64,000 nt of DNA from Halopiger xanaduensis SH-6 (GTDB lineage Archaea > Halobacteriota > Halobacteria > Halobacteriales > Natrialbaceae). Numbering within the stretch: the first letter of the stretch is position 1; every line of letters starts with the position of its first letter. Shown here in pieces: positions 8,593-16,459 of the stretch. The stretch covers positions 2,058,270 through 2,122,269 of the forward strand of contig NC_015666.1 in NCBI RefSeq assembly GCF_000217715.1, in the 5' to 3' direction. A model generated the notes under the pieces. That model worked only from the letters and a program-made list of their open reading frames with translations, did no database searches and had not been told where the DNA came from. The position numbers and the translations under genes are program-made.

Positions 8593-9714
8593 TCAGTCGA
8601 GGTGCTCCGGTTCTGGTTCCGGGTCCGACTCCGACCCGCTGCTTCTCTTCTCGCCCGACGTCGGCGCCGCTCTCGAGGTGTCGCCGCTCGAGGGCGCACC
8701 GGCGGCCTTCCACTCGGAAGGGGCTGTGTGGGGACCGGTCGACGAGCGTTCGGCGTTCGCACACCGCTGGCAGTAGTAGTTCCGGCCGGTCGATCCCGTC
8801 AGCGGGACGCCGAGCAGGCAAAACTCCGACCGGTAGATCCGCTCGATCCCGCGACCGACCGGTTCGGCGCAGACCGAACAGGGACGGTCGTAGGCGACGA
8901 CGAACCGCTCGTCGACCGATCGGGCCCGGCCGTTCGTCGTGACCGAGTGACGGCGCTCGAGTCGGCTGCGGACCGAGGGGAGAACGCTGGCGCCCATTGC
9001 GGCGAAGCCGAACGCGAGTGCGAGGAGCCCGAGTCCCACGGCGGACGTTGCCGACACCTGGAGCCCGATTAGCGCGAGAATCGCACCGGCGAACCAACAG
9101 ACTGCGGCAGTCGCCCGCTCGAGCAGGTGCGAGCGCTTTGCTTCCGTTTCCGGCTCTTCTGGTGGACCGGCGCGCAGCACCATCCGCTCGGCGTCTTCGA
9201 CGTACCGGTAAGCACCGTAGAGCACGTTGCCGAGCCCCATCGTCCACCAGACGGTCAGCAGGGCGACCACCAGATGTTCGTCCGTATCGCCGAACGTGCG
9301 CCGGACCATCACCGCGTGGTCGCCGAAGTCGTGCTCGAGCTCCCAGCCGTCCCGGGTCGCCCTCGCGATACGGGTCTCGAGCTGCTTGCGGGCCGTCGGG
9401 TCGACGTCTCGATCAGCGCTCGAGGCTGTGGTTGAGGATGTCCGAGCGGTACGGGCATCGCGCTGGCTCGAGGATGAGGACGATCTCGAGCGGTCGCCAG
9501 CGTGCGATCGGGTTTGCGAGAACTCGCCGACGGACGGCTGGCGGCTCTCGGTCCGAGAAGACCGACCGTGCGGCTGCGACCGGACGCCCGACGAGCGATC
9601 GCGTCGCTCGATCGCCGTCCCGCAGTTCGGACAGTAGTTCACCGGCGGCTCGAGGGAGCGCCCGCAGTGCGAGCAGTACCGCGTCTCGGACCGTCCCCGG
9701 CGGTCGTCGGCCAT
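8593..9714 (-). CDS. Zinc-ribbon membrane protein
   Basis: 373 residues. An N-terminal zinc ribbon (CSHCG and CPNCG; Cys14, 17, 28, 31) is followed by a Ser/Arg-rich linker (about 38-105), a soluble segment with DGWELEHDFGDHAVMVRRTFG, then hydrophobic stretches (about 145-170 and 205-250). A second four-Cys zinc site is formed by CSVCAEPVG and YYCQRC, and the tail is acidic. Zinc domains on both sides of a membrane core suggest an adaptor or regulatory protein at the membrane, but no function is recognisable. ATG 9714 directly precedes the ribbon. It is probably monocistronic. Confidence 0.75.
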   Translation of the reverse strand: MADDRRGRSETRYCSHCGRSLEPPVNYCPNCGTAIERRDRSSGVRSQPHGRSSRTESRQPSVGEFSQTRSHAGDRSRSSSSSSQRDARTARTSSTTASSADRDVDPTARKQLETRIARATRDGWELEHDFGDHAVMVRRTFGDTDEHLVVALLTVWWTMGLGNVLYGAYRYVEDAERMVLRAGPPEEPETEAKRSHLLERATAAVCWFAGAILALIGLQVSATSAVGLGLLALAFGFAAMGASVLPSVRSRLERRHSVTTNGRARSVDERFVVAYDRPCSVCAEPVGRGIERIYRSEFCLLGVPLTGSTGRNYYCQRCANAERSSTGPHTAPSEWKAAGAPSSGDTSRAAPTSGEKRSSGSESDPEPEPEHLD

Positions 9715-9801
9715 ACGCGGCTAGACGCGGAGCGCGGCACTAACTCTTGGGACCGGTTATCGAACCTGAAATATCGGCACCGAGTACGGTTCTCGAGGCC
9801 G

Positions 9802-10530
9802 TTACTCGGACTCGCCGTCGTCGGGAACGCCGTCGAGCACGACGGGCACCCCGCGGTTCGCGACGTCGACGACGAACGCATCGGCGTCGGCCTCGATCGC
9901 GTCGAACGTGTCGTAGTGAACCGGGAGCACGAGGCCCGGTCGCATTTCAGCGGCCAGCGCCGCGGCTTCGCGGCGGTCCATCGTGTACGTCCCGCCGATC
10001 GGCGGCAGGAAGAGGTCGACGTCGAGGTCCGCGTGGAACGGGTGGGCGTCGGTGTCGCCGGGCCAGTAGGCGGTGACCCCGTCGATCGTGACGCCGAAGC
10101 CGCAGCCCTCGCCCTCGCGGTGGTACGGGTGGCCGCGTTCGTCGGTGTGCGGCCCGTCGGGATCGTTGTACGCCGGCGTCGTGAACAGGTCGAGCGGTCC
10201 GAGGACGAACGACTCGTCGGCACGGACGCGCTCGACGTCGTAGGGGAGCGCCTCGGGTTGCTCGTCGATCCCGTCGATCGCGTCGGCGTCGATCGACTCG
10301 TGGACGAGGACCAACGCGTCCTCGCGGGCGACCCGTCGGATCGACGCCGGATCGTAGTGGTCGCCGTGGGAGACGAGAACGAGGTCGCCGTCCCGCGGCT
10401 CTTGCCCCTCGAGGACGCCGTACCGTTCCGGGCCGGGATCGACGTAGACGACCGCACCCGTTTCGCCCTCGAGGCGGACGGTTGCGAGGCCGAGCCAGTC
10501 GACGGTTACCGCGCCGAATCGGACGGTCAT
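9802..10530 (-). CDS. MBL-fold metal-dependent hydrolase
   Basis: 242 residues with metallo-beta-lactamase fold signatures: VSHGDHYDP (His-x-Asp-His metal motif), YWPGDTDAHP (Asp ligand), GGTYTMDRREAA and VLPVHYDTF (His ligand). This arrangement matches the UPF0173-like group of archaeal and bacterial hydrolases, whose substrate is unknown. ATG 10530 starts directly at the beta-strand MTVRFGAVTVDWLGLATVRL; longer forms add only unstructured sequence. It is divergent from tfb across about 300 bp. Confidence 0.85.
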   Translation of the reverse strand: MTVRFGAVTVDWLGLATVRLEGETGAVVYVDPGPERYGVLEGQEPRDGDLVLVSHGDHYDPASIRRVAREDALVLVHESIDADAIDGIDEQPEALPYDVERVRADESFVLGPLDLFTTPAYNDPDGPHTDERGHPYHREGEGCGFGVTIDGVTAYWPGDTDAHPFHADLDVDLFLPPIGGTYTMDRREAAALAAEMRPGLVLPVHYDTFDAIEADADAFVVDVANRGVPVVLDGVPDDGESE

Positions 10531-10680
10531 CGCCGTCGATTTCCCGGACCAGTTCGATAAACGTTCGGCTCCATCGCGCCGTCGATCGGTCTCGTAACTT
10601 CGACTGCCCCCCTTGCAGACGAACGGGCAACCTCTACCTGTCCGTGTCCAGTAGCATCCGCCGACGAATCCCAACTACCG

Positions 10681-10770
10681 TATAACCAGAAGATATATAT
10701 TGGGCATAGCCGATTAGTTTATAAGCAAGGCAAAACATTTATATGCGTTACGGTCTTACTATACGTTAGC
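10681..10770 (+). promoter_or_regulatory. AT-rich multi-TATA promoter region of tfb
   Basis: The 304-bp spacer 10531-10834 holds no gene. Its 10681-10770 part is strikingly AT-rich for this genome and contains several TATA-like elements: AGATATATAT (10691-10700), GTTTATAAGC (10718-10725 region), TTTATATG (10738-10745) and ACTATACG (10759-10766). ATG of tfb is at 10835, so transcription probably starts 60 bp or more upstream and the mRNA has a leader, unlike most genes here. Confidence 0.55.
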
Positions 10771-10834
10771 CGAGGCGACCGGGTTTCTTCTGGTTTCCCC
10801 ACCCGGGAGCCCCGAGTAACCAACCCCATACACC

Positions 10835-11812
10835 ATGTCCGATTCAAACATTCGAACCTATACGCGCGAGCGAGAGGACGAGGAGGAAGAGACAGCGACG
10901 CGGTCGGAGGAGCAAGAGCAGTGTCCGGAGTGTGGCGGCCGGCTCGTGTCGGACGCCGAGCACGCCGAGACCGTCTGTGAAGACTGCGGCCTCGTCGTCG
11001 AGGAAGACGAGATCGACCGCGGTCCCGAGTGGCGCGCCTTCGACGCCGCCGAGAAGGACGAAAAGAGCCGCGTCGGTGCCCCCACCACGAACATGATGCA
11101 CGACCAGGGGCTCTCGACCAACATCGGCTGGCAGGACAAGGACGCCTACGGCAAGGCGCTCTCGAGCCGCCAGCGCCAGAAGATGCAGCGCCTGCGCACC
11201 TGGAACGAGCGGTTCCGCACCCGCGACTCCAAAGAGCGCAACCTCAAGCAGGCGCTGGGCGAAATCGACCGCATGGCCTCCGCGCTCGGCCTTCCCGAGA
11301 ACGTCCGCGAAACGGCCAGCGTCATCTACCGCCGCGCCCTCGAGGAGGATCTCCTGCCGGGCCGCTCGATCGAAGGCGTCGCGACGGCCTCGCTGTACGC
11401 CGCCGCCCGACAGGCCGGCACGCCGCGCAGCCTCGACGAGATCTCGGCGGTCAGCCGCGTCGACAAGATGGAACTGACCCGCACGTACCGGTACATCATC
11501 CGGGAACTCGGCCTCGAGGTACAGCCGGCCGACCCCGAAAGCTACGTGCCGCGGTTCGTCAGCGACCTCGATCTCTCGGACGAGACCGAGCGGATGGCTC
11601 GCGAACTGCTCGAGTCCGCCCGCAAGGCGGGCGTCCACAGCGGCAAGTCGCCGGTCGGCCTCGCGGCCGCCGGCGTCTACGCCGCGGCCCTGCTGACCAA
11701 CGAGAAGGTCACCCAGAACGAGGTCAGCGAAGTCGCGAGCATCTCCGAAGTCACCATCCGCAACCGGTACAAGGAACTGCTCGAGGCCTCGGACACGGCG
11801 GCACCGGCCTAA
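10835..11812 (+). CDS. tfb: Transcription initiation factor TFB
   Basis: Archaeal TFIIB homologue, 325 residues, which bridges TBP on the TATA box, the BRE and RNA polymerase. It has an acidic N-terminus, a zinc ribbon (Cys30, Cys33, Cys48, Cys51; CPECGG and CEDCG), a B-reader/linker with GPEWRAF and STNIGWQDKDAYGKALSSRQ, and two cyclin-like repeats (about 118-205 and 212-310), the second ending in SEVTIRNRYKELLE. Haloarchaea carry several TFB paralogues with overlapping promoter preferences; this one has all the canonical domains. A T-run follows the gene. Confidence 0.97.
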   Translation: MSDSNIRTYTREREDEEEETATRSEEQEQCPECGGRLVSDAEHAETVCEDCGLVVEEDEIDRGPEWRAFDAAEKDEKSRVGAPTTNMMHDQGLSTNIGWQDKDAYGKALSSRQRQKMQRLRTWNERFRTRDSKERNLKQALGEIDRMASALGLPENVRETASVIYRRALEEDLLPGRSIEGVATASLYAAARQAGTPRSLDEISAVSRVDKMELTRTYRYIIRELGLEVQPADPESYVPRFVSDLDLSDETERMARELLESARKAGVHSGKSPVGLAAAGVYAAALLTNEKVTQNEVSEVASISEVTIRNRYKELLEASDTAAPA

Positions 11813-11855
11813 ACCGGCTTCAACGGCCGTCATCGGGCGGGTAACGACGGGTTGC

Positions 11856-11861
11856 TTTTTT
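11856..11861 (+). terminator. Oligo-T terminator downstream of tfb
   Basis: Six T residues at 11856-11861 preceded by a GC-rich stretch, 44 bp after the tfb stop. Archaeal RNA polymerases stop at T-runs. Confidence 0.4.
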
Positions 11862-11919
11862 CGACGTGGTGGCGTGTGACGCGACAACACTTTTGATGCT
11901 CGGTGTGCAATTAAGTAAC

Positions 11920-12099
11920 ATGGACGAAACGACGGTGCAACTATTATGTCCGGAATGTACGAAAGACTGGCAGTCCGCGCCCGGCGAACTCCCCGAGTCG
12001 GCAGATATGTTCCACTGTCCGAACTGTCACGCCTCCCGGCGGATGGCCGAGTTCATGCGGACTGACCGCGATCTGCAGACGCTGAAGCAGCTCGGATAG
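11920..12099 (+). CDS. Small conserved haloarchaeal zinc-binding protein (59 aa)
   Basis: 59 residues from ATG 11920. It starts MDETTVQLLCPECTKDWQ and has a second pair in MFHCPNCHASRRMAEF, giving two C-x2-C knuckles of the CPxC type, a classic zinc ribbon. The remaining sequence is polar, with RTDRDLQTLKQLG at the end. The start is chosen over a longer in-frame form because an AT-rich ACTTTTGATG patch lies 24-32 bp upstream and the family begins at MDET. Function unknown. It follows tfb but is separated from it by a T-run, so it is probably transcribed alone. Confidence 0.8.
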   Translation: MDETTVQLLCPECTKDWQSAPGELPESADMFHCPNCHASRRMAEFMRTDRDLQTLKQLG

Positions 12100-12423
12100 G
12101 GCACTCTCCTTGCTACAGGCGACTCGAGCGATCGCTCACCGCCGTCGGATCCGTTGTAAGCCCTGCGTAAGGGTCGGCTACTGATCGTCCGTCGTCAGGC
12201 GGGCGAGGGTAGGCGATCGTTTCTGCAGTCGGGCCACAACATATCGAAACAACAGATAATTGTCCGTACCATTTAGCCGGATCGACCGCCGTCTACGCCG
12301 AATTCCGGTCGGCTAGCGGTTGTCTTCAAACTGTTAGAAACCGTTATGGTCAGGAAAACCGGTATAGGTTGCATGGTAACGCGACTCAAGATAATAATAT
12401 AACCCTGCAGTGGATAGGACAGC
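12100..12423. other. Intergenic region without a recognisable gene
   Basis: I see no protein-like frame on either strand and no tRNA-like T-loop. The right half is AT-rich (from about 12238) and ends with the promoter of the next gene at 12394-12404. Confidence 0.5.
12394..12404 (+). promoter_or_regulatory. TATA box of the UPF0058 gene
   Basis: ATAATATAACC at 12394-12404, 26-36 bp before ATG 12430; a near-consensus haloarchaeal TATA element and leaderless spacing. Confidence 0.55.
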
Positions 12424-12429
12424 ATGGTT

Positions 12430-12666
12430 ATGAAGAAGCAGGAGCTCATCCACCTTCACGGTCTTCTCGCGGAGGTATCGAACCAGTGTGCGGAATGGGA
12501 CAACTGCGAGATCGACCTCGAGGAGTACGAATCGCTCGGTATTCGGCCGACATCGATCCACAAATCGAAGACTGATCACAAAGCTGCTGTTTTTGCGCTC
12601 GCCGGCGGCATCACGGCGAACATGCGTGAAGACGAACAGGAAGCAGTCGCGGCTACTGCCGACTGA
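12430..12666 (+). CDS. UPF0058 family protein
   Basis: 78 residues from ATG 12430: MKKQELIHLHGLLAEVSNQC at the start, then ECD-like acidic sequence and RPTSIHKSKTDHKAAVFALA, which closely match the UPF0058 family of small archaeal proteins. His and Cys residues in the first helix and the HKSKTDH motif suggest metal binding, but no biochemical role is established. A second ATG six bases upstream is in frame; the downstream one matches the usual family N-terminus. It has its own strong TATA box. Confidence 0.85.
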   Translation: MKKQELIHLHGLLAEVSNQCAEWDNCEIDLEEYESLGIRPTSIHKSKTDHKAAVFALAGGITANMREDEQEAVAATAD

Positions 12667-12776
12667 ATCTTCGGGAGCATCCTCCGATCGGTCTCAGCTA
12701 CTACTGACTGGCGAGACTGTTCGGCCAGTAAAATTAGAACCTTGCTACCGGGACGACAGCCGCTCGTAAGCGCCGA

Positions 12777-13292
12777 TTATTCGACGAGGTCTTCGAACTC
12801 GGGCAACACTTCGTCGTCTTCATCATCGTCGTCCGATTCCTCGTCTGACTCCGCGTCCGCCTCGCTCGAATCGTCAGCGTCCGATTCGGACTCGAGGTCG
12901 AGGTCGTCCGGCTCGCCGGCTTCCGCGTCGTCCTCGGCCTCCTCGTCGAGGTCTTCTTCCTCCAGCACTTCGACTTCCGTCACCTCGAGCGGAATGTTCT
13001 CGAGTCGCTGGCCGATCTCCTTGCGCGCGATTCGCGAGGCGTGTTCCTCGCGCTCGACGTTGAAGACGGTCATCTCCAACTCGAGGGCAACGAGCGCCTC
13101 GTCCGCCGCGATGAACGCGGGCGGGAGTTCCTCCCCGGATGGAGAGGTGCGCTCGCCCATGTTTATCTCGACGTAGTTCAAGTCAGGGTTCAACATCTCT
13201 CCCGTCTTCGAGATGGCGATGCGGATCGCCTCGTCTTCCGTCTCAACGTCGAACACCGGCACTGCAGCTTCGACGACAACCCTGCAGTTCAT
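12777..13292 (-). CDS. DUF555 family protein with acidic tail
   Basis: 171 residues. The first 110 are the conserved archaeal DUF555 region: MNCRVVVEAAVPVFDVETED, EAIRIAISKTGEMLNPDLNY, then a segment repeating the same strand-helix pattern with ALELEMTVFNVEREEHASR. From about residue 112 to the end it is almost pure Asp/Glu/Ser, an extension beyond the usual family length. Function unknown. It is divergent from ogg with 193 bp between starts. Confidence 0.8.
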   Translation of the reverse strand: MNCRVVVEAAVPVFDVETEDEAIRIAISKTGEMLNPDLNYVEINMGERTSPSGEELPPAFIAADEALVALELEMTVFNVEREEHASRIARKEIGQRLENIPLEVTEVEVLEEEDLDEEAEDDAEAGEPDDLDLESESDADDSSEADAESDEESDDDDEDDEVLPEFEDLVE

Positions 13293-13485
13293 ACCTAGAC
13301 ATTGTGTCGCCTACAGTATCAAGGTTCGCCTCCGGAACGCGAGAAACCGCTCACTGCCGGACCGACCATCGGCGGTTGAGTCGGTACCACGGGTGATTGA
13401 ACCCGGCCGTCAGGGCCGCAAACGGTTCGTCCGACTTCGGCCCGGTTCGAAAGGCCCAAGCCGTCGCCCTCGAAGCCTCCCACGA

Positions 13486-14367
13486 ATGGAAACGGGAACG
13501 ATCCCGCTCGCGGACCTCGCCGGCGGTATGGACCTGTACCGAACCCTCGAGAGCGGCCAGACCTACCTCTGGCGCCGCGAGGACGGCGAGATGTATCGCA
13601 CGGAACCGGCGCCGGGTACGTGGTACTCCACCGTCGTCGACGGGGAGGTGATCCGCGTCCGCACCGCCGACGGCCGCCTCGAGTGGCAATCGACGACCGA
13701 CGCCGAACCGACCGTGCGCCGACTGCTGCGCCTCGACGACGACCTCGAGGCGATCGTCGACGCTGCGCCGGACGATCCGTTGCTGCGAGAGGCCTACGAG
13801 GCTCACCGCGGGATGCGACTCGTTACGGATCCGGCCTTCGGCTGTCTGATCTCGTTTATCTGCTCGGCGCAGATGCGGGTCAGCCGCATCCACGGGATGG
13901 TCTCGACGCTGGCGCGGGAATACGGCACGCCGCTCGACGTCGACGGCCGAACCTACTACGCGTTCCCGACCCCCGAGCAACTCGCGACGGCGACCGAAGC
14001 CGAACTCCGCGAGTTGGGACTGGGCTACCGGGCGCCCTACGTCGTCCGGACGGCCGAGATGGTCGCCGACGGCGAGGCCCACCCGGCCGAGGCGCGCAAC
14101 CTCGAGTACGAGGCCGCCCGGGACTACCTCTGTCAGTTCGTCGGCGTCGGGGACAAGGTCGCCGACTGTGTGTTGCTGTTCTCGCTGGGATTCGACGAGG
14201 CCGTGCCGCTGGACACCTGGATCAAGTCGGCCATCGAGGACTACTATCCGGACTGTGACCGGGGTTCCTACGCGGCGACCTCGCGGGCCATCCGCGATCG
14301 ACTCGGCGGGGAGTATGCCGGCTACGCCCAGACGTACATTTTCCACCACCTCCGGACCGGCGAGTAG
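13486..14367 (+). CDS. ogg: 8-oxoguanine DNA glycosylase/AP lyase (HhH-GPD)
   Basis: 293 residues, OGG1-like. The N-terminal beta domain includes SGQTYLWRREDGEM. The helix-hairpin-helix GPD region has CQFVGVGDKVADCVLLFSLG with catalytic Lys224, then AVPLDTWIKSAI with catalytic Asp243. It removes 8-oxoguanine opposite C and nicks the abasic site. A helix with CLISFICSAQMRVSRIHGM matches the OGG interdomain helix. ATG 13486 is chosen because the conserved sequence starts immediately; upstream in-frame codons overlap the divergent promoter. Confidence 0.9.
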   Translation: METGTIPLADLAGGMDLYRTLESGQTYLWRREDGEMYRTEPAPGTWYSTVVDGEVIRVRTADGRLEWQSTTDAEPTVRRLLRLDDDLEAIVDAAPDDPLLREAYEAHRGMRLVTDPAFGCLISFICSAQMRVSRIHGMVSTLAREYGTPLDVDGRTYYAFPTPEQLATATEAELRELGLGYRAPYVVRTAEMVADGEAHPAEARNLEYEAARDYLCQFVGVGDKVADCVLLFSLGFDEAVPLDTWIKSAIEDYYPDCDRGSYAATSRAIRDRLGGEYAGYAQTYIFHHLRTGE

Positions 14368-14492
14368 CAGCGCCATCGTCCCGCCGCCGAGTGGCGCCCA
14401 AACGGCACCCTCGAGCCCACGGTGACGCGTTTCGCTACCACTGAATGATGGGAACCGTTTTGTGAACTCGCTGCCATTCTGTCCGTACTCTC

Positions 14493-14816
14493 ATGGGCTC
14501 CGAGACCGCGATCGTTCTCGTCGCGTCCGCCGGCTTCGTCGGCCTGCTCGGCGTGCTGATCAAGTACTTCGGGCGGGTCGAACTGATCGCCGGCTACGAT
14601 CCCGAACGGGTGGCCGACGAGACGGGGCTGGCCGATTTCATCGGGACGAACGCCCTCTACGTCGCCGCACTCCTGTTTCTCGTCGCGGTCGCCGAGTACG
14701 CGGAGCCGTTCGGCGGCGACGGCGCCGATCTCGTCTGGCTCGCGTTCACGGTCGGCGTCCTCGGACTCGCCGTTCGGATGATCCGCGGCGCCCGCCGCTA
14801 CGAGATCGATTCCTGA
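14493..14816 (+). CDS. Small membrane protein, DUF3784-like
   Basis: 107 residues with three predicted helices (about 5-25, 50-68, 76-94). The segment between helices 1 and 2, VELIAGYDPERVADETGLAD, resembles the DUF3784 hallmark around a Gly-Tyr motif. The family has no known role. ATTTTG-type AT-rich sequence (CGTTTTGTG, 14456-14464) lies about 30 bp upstream. It is convergent with the next minus-strand gene, with a 36-bp gap. Confidence 0.7.
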   Translation: MGSETAIVLVASAGFVGLLGVLIKYFGRVELIAGYDPERVADETGLADFIGTNALYVAALLFLVAVAEYAEPFGGDGADLVWLAFTVGVLGLAVRMIRGARRYEIDS

Positions 14817-14852
14817 ACGTTGGACGACTCGAGCGAACGCCGCTCCGGGCGC

Positions 14853-15125
14853 TCAGCGAGCGCCGTTGTCGCGCTCGCCCTCGTCGTAATCGGCTCGCCC
14901 AGTTACCCCCCAGTACGCCTGCGAGACGATCGTGATCGCGAAGACGACGACGAGCGCGACCGCAACCGCGAGCGCGGTAGTTCGGCCCAGCAGGTAGTAG
15001 GTGAAGGCGCTCGCGCCGACGACGAACAGGATCGAGCCGACGACCAACTCGAGCAGGTCGCGCAGGGACGCGCGGCCGCTCGAGACGTCGACGTACTCCT
15101 CCTCGAAGCGATCGATGATGCCCAT
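14853..15125 (-). CDS. Small two-helix membrane protein
   Basis: 90 residues from ATG 15125. The N-terminus is soluble and acidic (MGIIDRFEEEYVDVSSGRAS), then come two hydrophobic helices (about 27-47 and 51-71) and a polar acidic C-terminus. No family function is recognised. The upstream gene on the same strand ends 12 bases before this start, suggesting a two-gene operon. Confidence 0.65.
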   Translation of the reverse strand: MGIIDRFEEEYVDVSSGRASLRDLLELVVGSILFVVGASAFTYYLLGRTTALAVAVALVVVFAITIVSQAYWGVTGRADYDEGERDNGAR

Positions 15126-15136
15126 GGCGATAGCGA

Positions 15137-15394
15137 TTAGCAGAACTCCGCGAGCGTTCGCCGGTCGCGTTTCAGCGGCTGCGCCCGGTCGCCGTATTCG
15201 GTCGCAAGCGCGTCCGCGACGATTCGGCCGCCGTCGCCGCAATCGAAGCGGCTCCCGTTCCGGTGGCGCACGGTCACTGCATCCGCGTCCGGGCCGGAGC
15301 TACCTTTCGCTGTCGCTCGACCGAGTTCGCGGCCGGTCCGCAGGCGTGGGTCGGTGCTAACGAACGGGATTTTTGCCGCTCGCACTCGAGTCAT
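15137..15394 (-). CDS. Hypothetical protein, probable operon partner of the two-helix membrane protein
   Basis: 85 residues from ATG 15394: MTRVRAAKIPFVSTDPRLRT at the start, a central SRFDCGDGGRIVADALATEY segment, and the end RTLAEFC. Third-codon positions are mostly G or C, as in real genes here, and the frame is free of the Arg/Pro-rich bias seen in shadow frames. Its ATG lies only five bases from the divergent acylphosphatase ATG. A GTG at 15385 is an alternative start. No function recognised. Confidence 0.5.
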   Translation of the reverse strand: MTRVRAAKIPFVSTDPRLRTGRELGRATAKGSSGPDADAVTVRHRNGSRFDCGDGGRIVADALATEYGDRAQPLKRDRRTLAEFC

Positions 15395-15399
15395 CACGT

Positions 15400-15678
15400 A
15401 TGGCGGACCGAACCCGCGCACACGTCTTCGTTTCTGGGAACGTACAGGGCGTCTACTACCGCGCGACCACTCGCGATACGGCCCGCGGGGAGGGCGTCGA
15501 CGGCTGGGTGAAGAACCTCGAGGACGGCCGCGTCGAAGCGGTCTTCGAAGGGCCGGAAGACGCCGTCGACGCGATGGTCGAGTTCTGCCGCGAGGGCAGT
15601 CCCGCGGCCGAGGTCGAAACTGTCGAAGTCGAGTACGAGGACCCGCAGGGCGAGGACGGGTTCGAGATTCGATACTGA
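15400..15678 (+). CDS. acyP: Acylphosphatase
   Basis: 92 residues. It hydrolyses the carboxyl-phosphate bond of acyl phosphates. The hallmarks are GNVQGVYYRATTRDTARGEG (phosphate-binding loop with catalytic Arg) and GWVKNLEDGRVEAVFEG (catalytic Asn). The length is standard for the family. ATG 15400 gives the usual N-terminus MADRTRAHVFVSG. A GATTTTTGCC stretch at 15369-15378 could be the promoter; it lies inside the coding sequence of the divergent gene. Confidence 0.95.
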   Translation: MADRTRAHVFVSGNVQGVYYRATTRDTARGEGVDGWVKNLEDGRVEAVFEGPEDAVDAMVEFCREGSPAAEVETVEVEYEDPQGEDGFEIRY

Positions 15679-15815
15679 GCGTCGCTTCGGGGCGTTTCGG
15701 CCCTCGCGAACTGACGCGACGCGTGAAGCAGCGTGAAACGACTCGACAACAGCGGCTTATTCGAATTTTATCGGACGTAAGGTCGTATTACATTACCGGC
15801 TCAGTACAGCCGCGT

Positions 15816-16310
15816 TCAGACCGGTTCCCGGTACTCCTCGAGCCACGGCGGCTCGTCGGTGTAGCGCCACTCGGCCCAGTCGGCCTTTTCGCCGGCGTAG
15901 TAGGCGCGGTAAGCCGCGACGGGGTCGCCGGAGACTTTGTACTCGTCGGGCATCGCCTGTGGGCGCGGCGTCGGCTCCGCGCTCGGGAACGCGATCTCGT
16001 CGGGCTCGATGAGGCGGATCACTCGCCAACTGGCGTGGTCGTCGTCCTTCTCGTATCGCTCGACGAACTCCGCGTTGAGGGCCTCGGCGTGGTCGCGCAG
16101 TCGCAGCCAGTTGGCCCGCGATTCGGTCGCCCACCGCGTGACGGGGTGGTCGACGTGGGTCGACCGGTAGAGGAACTCCCGCTCGTAGCCGTTCTCGCGG
16201 GCCGCCGTACACAGCACCTGCGCGGCTTCGACGAGCAGCTTGTTGACGTGCTGGTCGCAGTGATAGCGAGCGGCGAGCCGCGGATCCTCGTCGAGCCAGA
16301 AGACGTTCAC
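15816..16310 (-). CDS. Conserved protein of unknown function, family also found in phages
   Basis: 164 residues from GTG 16310. The N-terminal region DEDPRLAARYHCDQHVNKLL followed by EAAQVLCTA matches a family defined by a Asp-Pro, His-Cys-Asp-x-His-Val-x-Lys and Glu-x-x-Gln pattern, known from many phages and some cellular genomes. His, Cys and Asp residues look like a metal or catalytic site. A C-terminal aromatic segment (WAEWRYTDEPPWLEEY) is also typical. The biochemical role is not established. It is divergent from nnr. Confidence 0.65.
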   Translation of the reverse strand: MNVFWLDEDPRLAARYHCDQHVNKLLVEAAQVLCTAARENGYEREFLYRSTHVDHPVTRWATESRANWLRLRDHAEALNAEFVERYEKDDDHASWRVIRLIEPDEIAFPSAEPTPRPQAMPDEYKVSGDPVAAYRAYYAGEKADWAEWRYTDEPPWLEEYREPV

Positions 16311-16381
16311 ACAGGCGATAGGGGCTCGAGCGGGATGGGCGTGTGCCCTAACGGTGTTTGGTGTGGTGAGTCGGCAGATCA

Positions 16382-16405
16382 GCGCGTCGGCGCGTCGGCG
16401 CGTCG
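16382..16405. repeat. Three tandem 8-bp repeats between divergent genes
   Basis: GCGCGTCG at 16382-16389, 16390-16397 and 16398-16405, in the spacer between the phage-family gene (start 16310, minus) and nnr (start 16460, plus). Confidence 0.6.
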
Positions 16406-16459
16406 GCGGTATTCGGGCGGTCCGCAACGTTGAACGGCCGGCCCGTCGAAGCCACGCAC

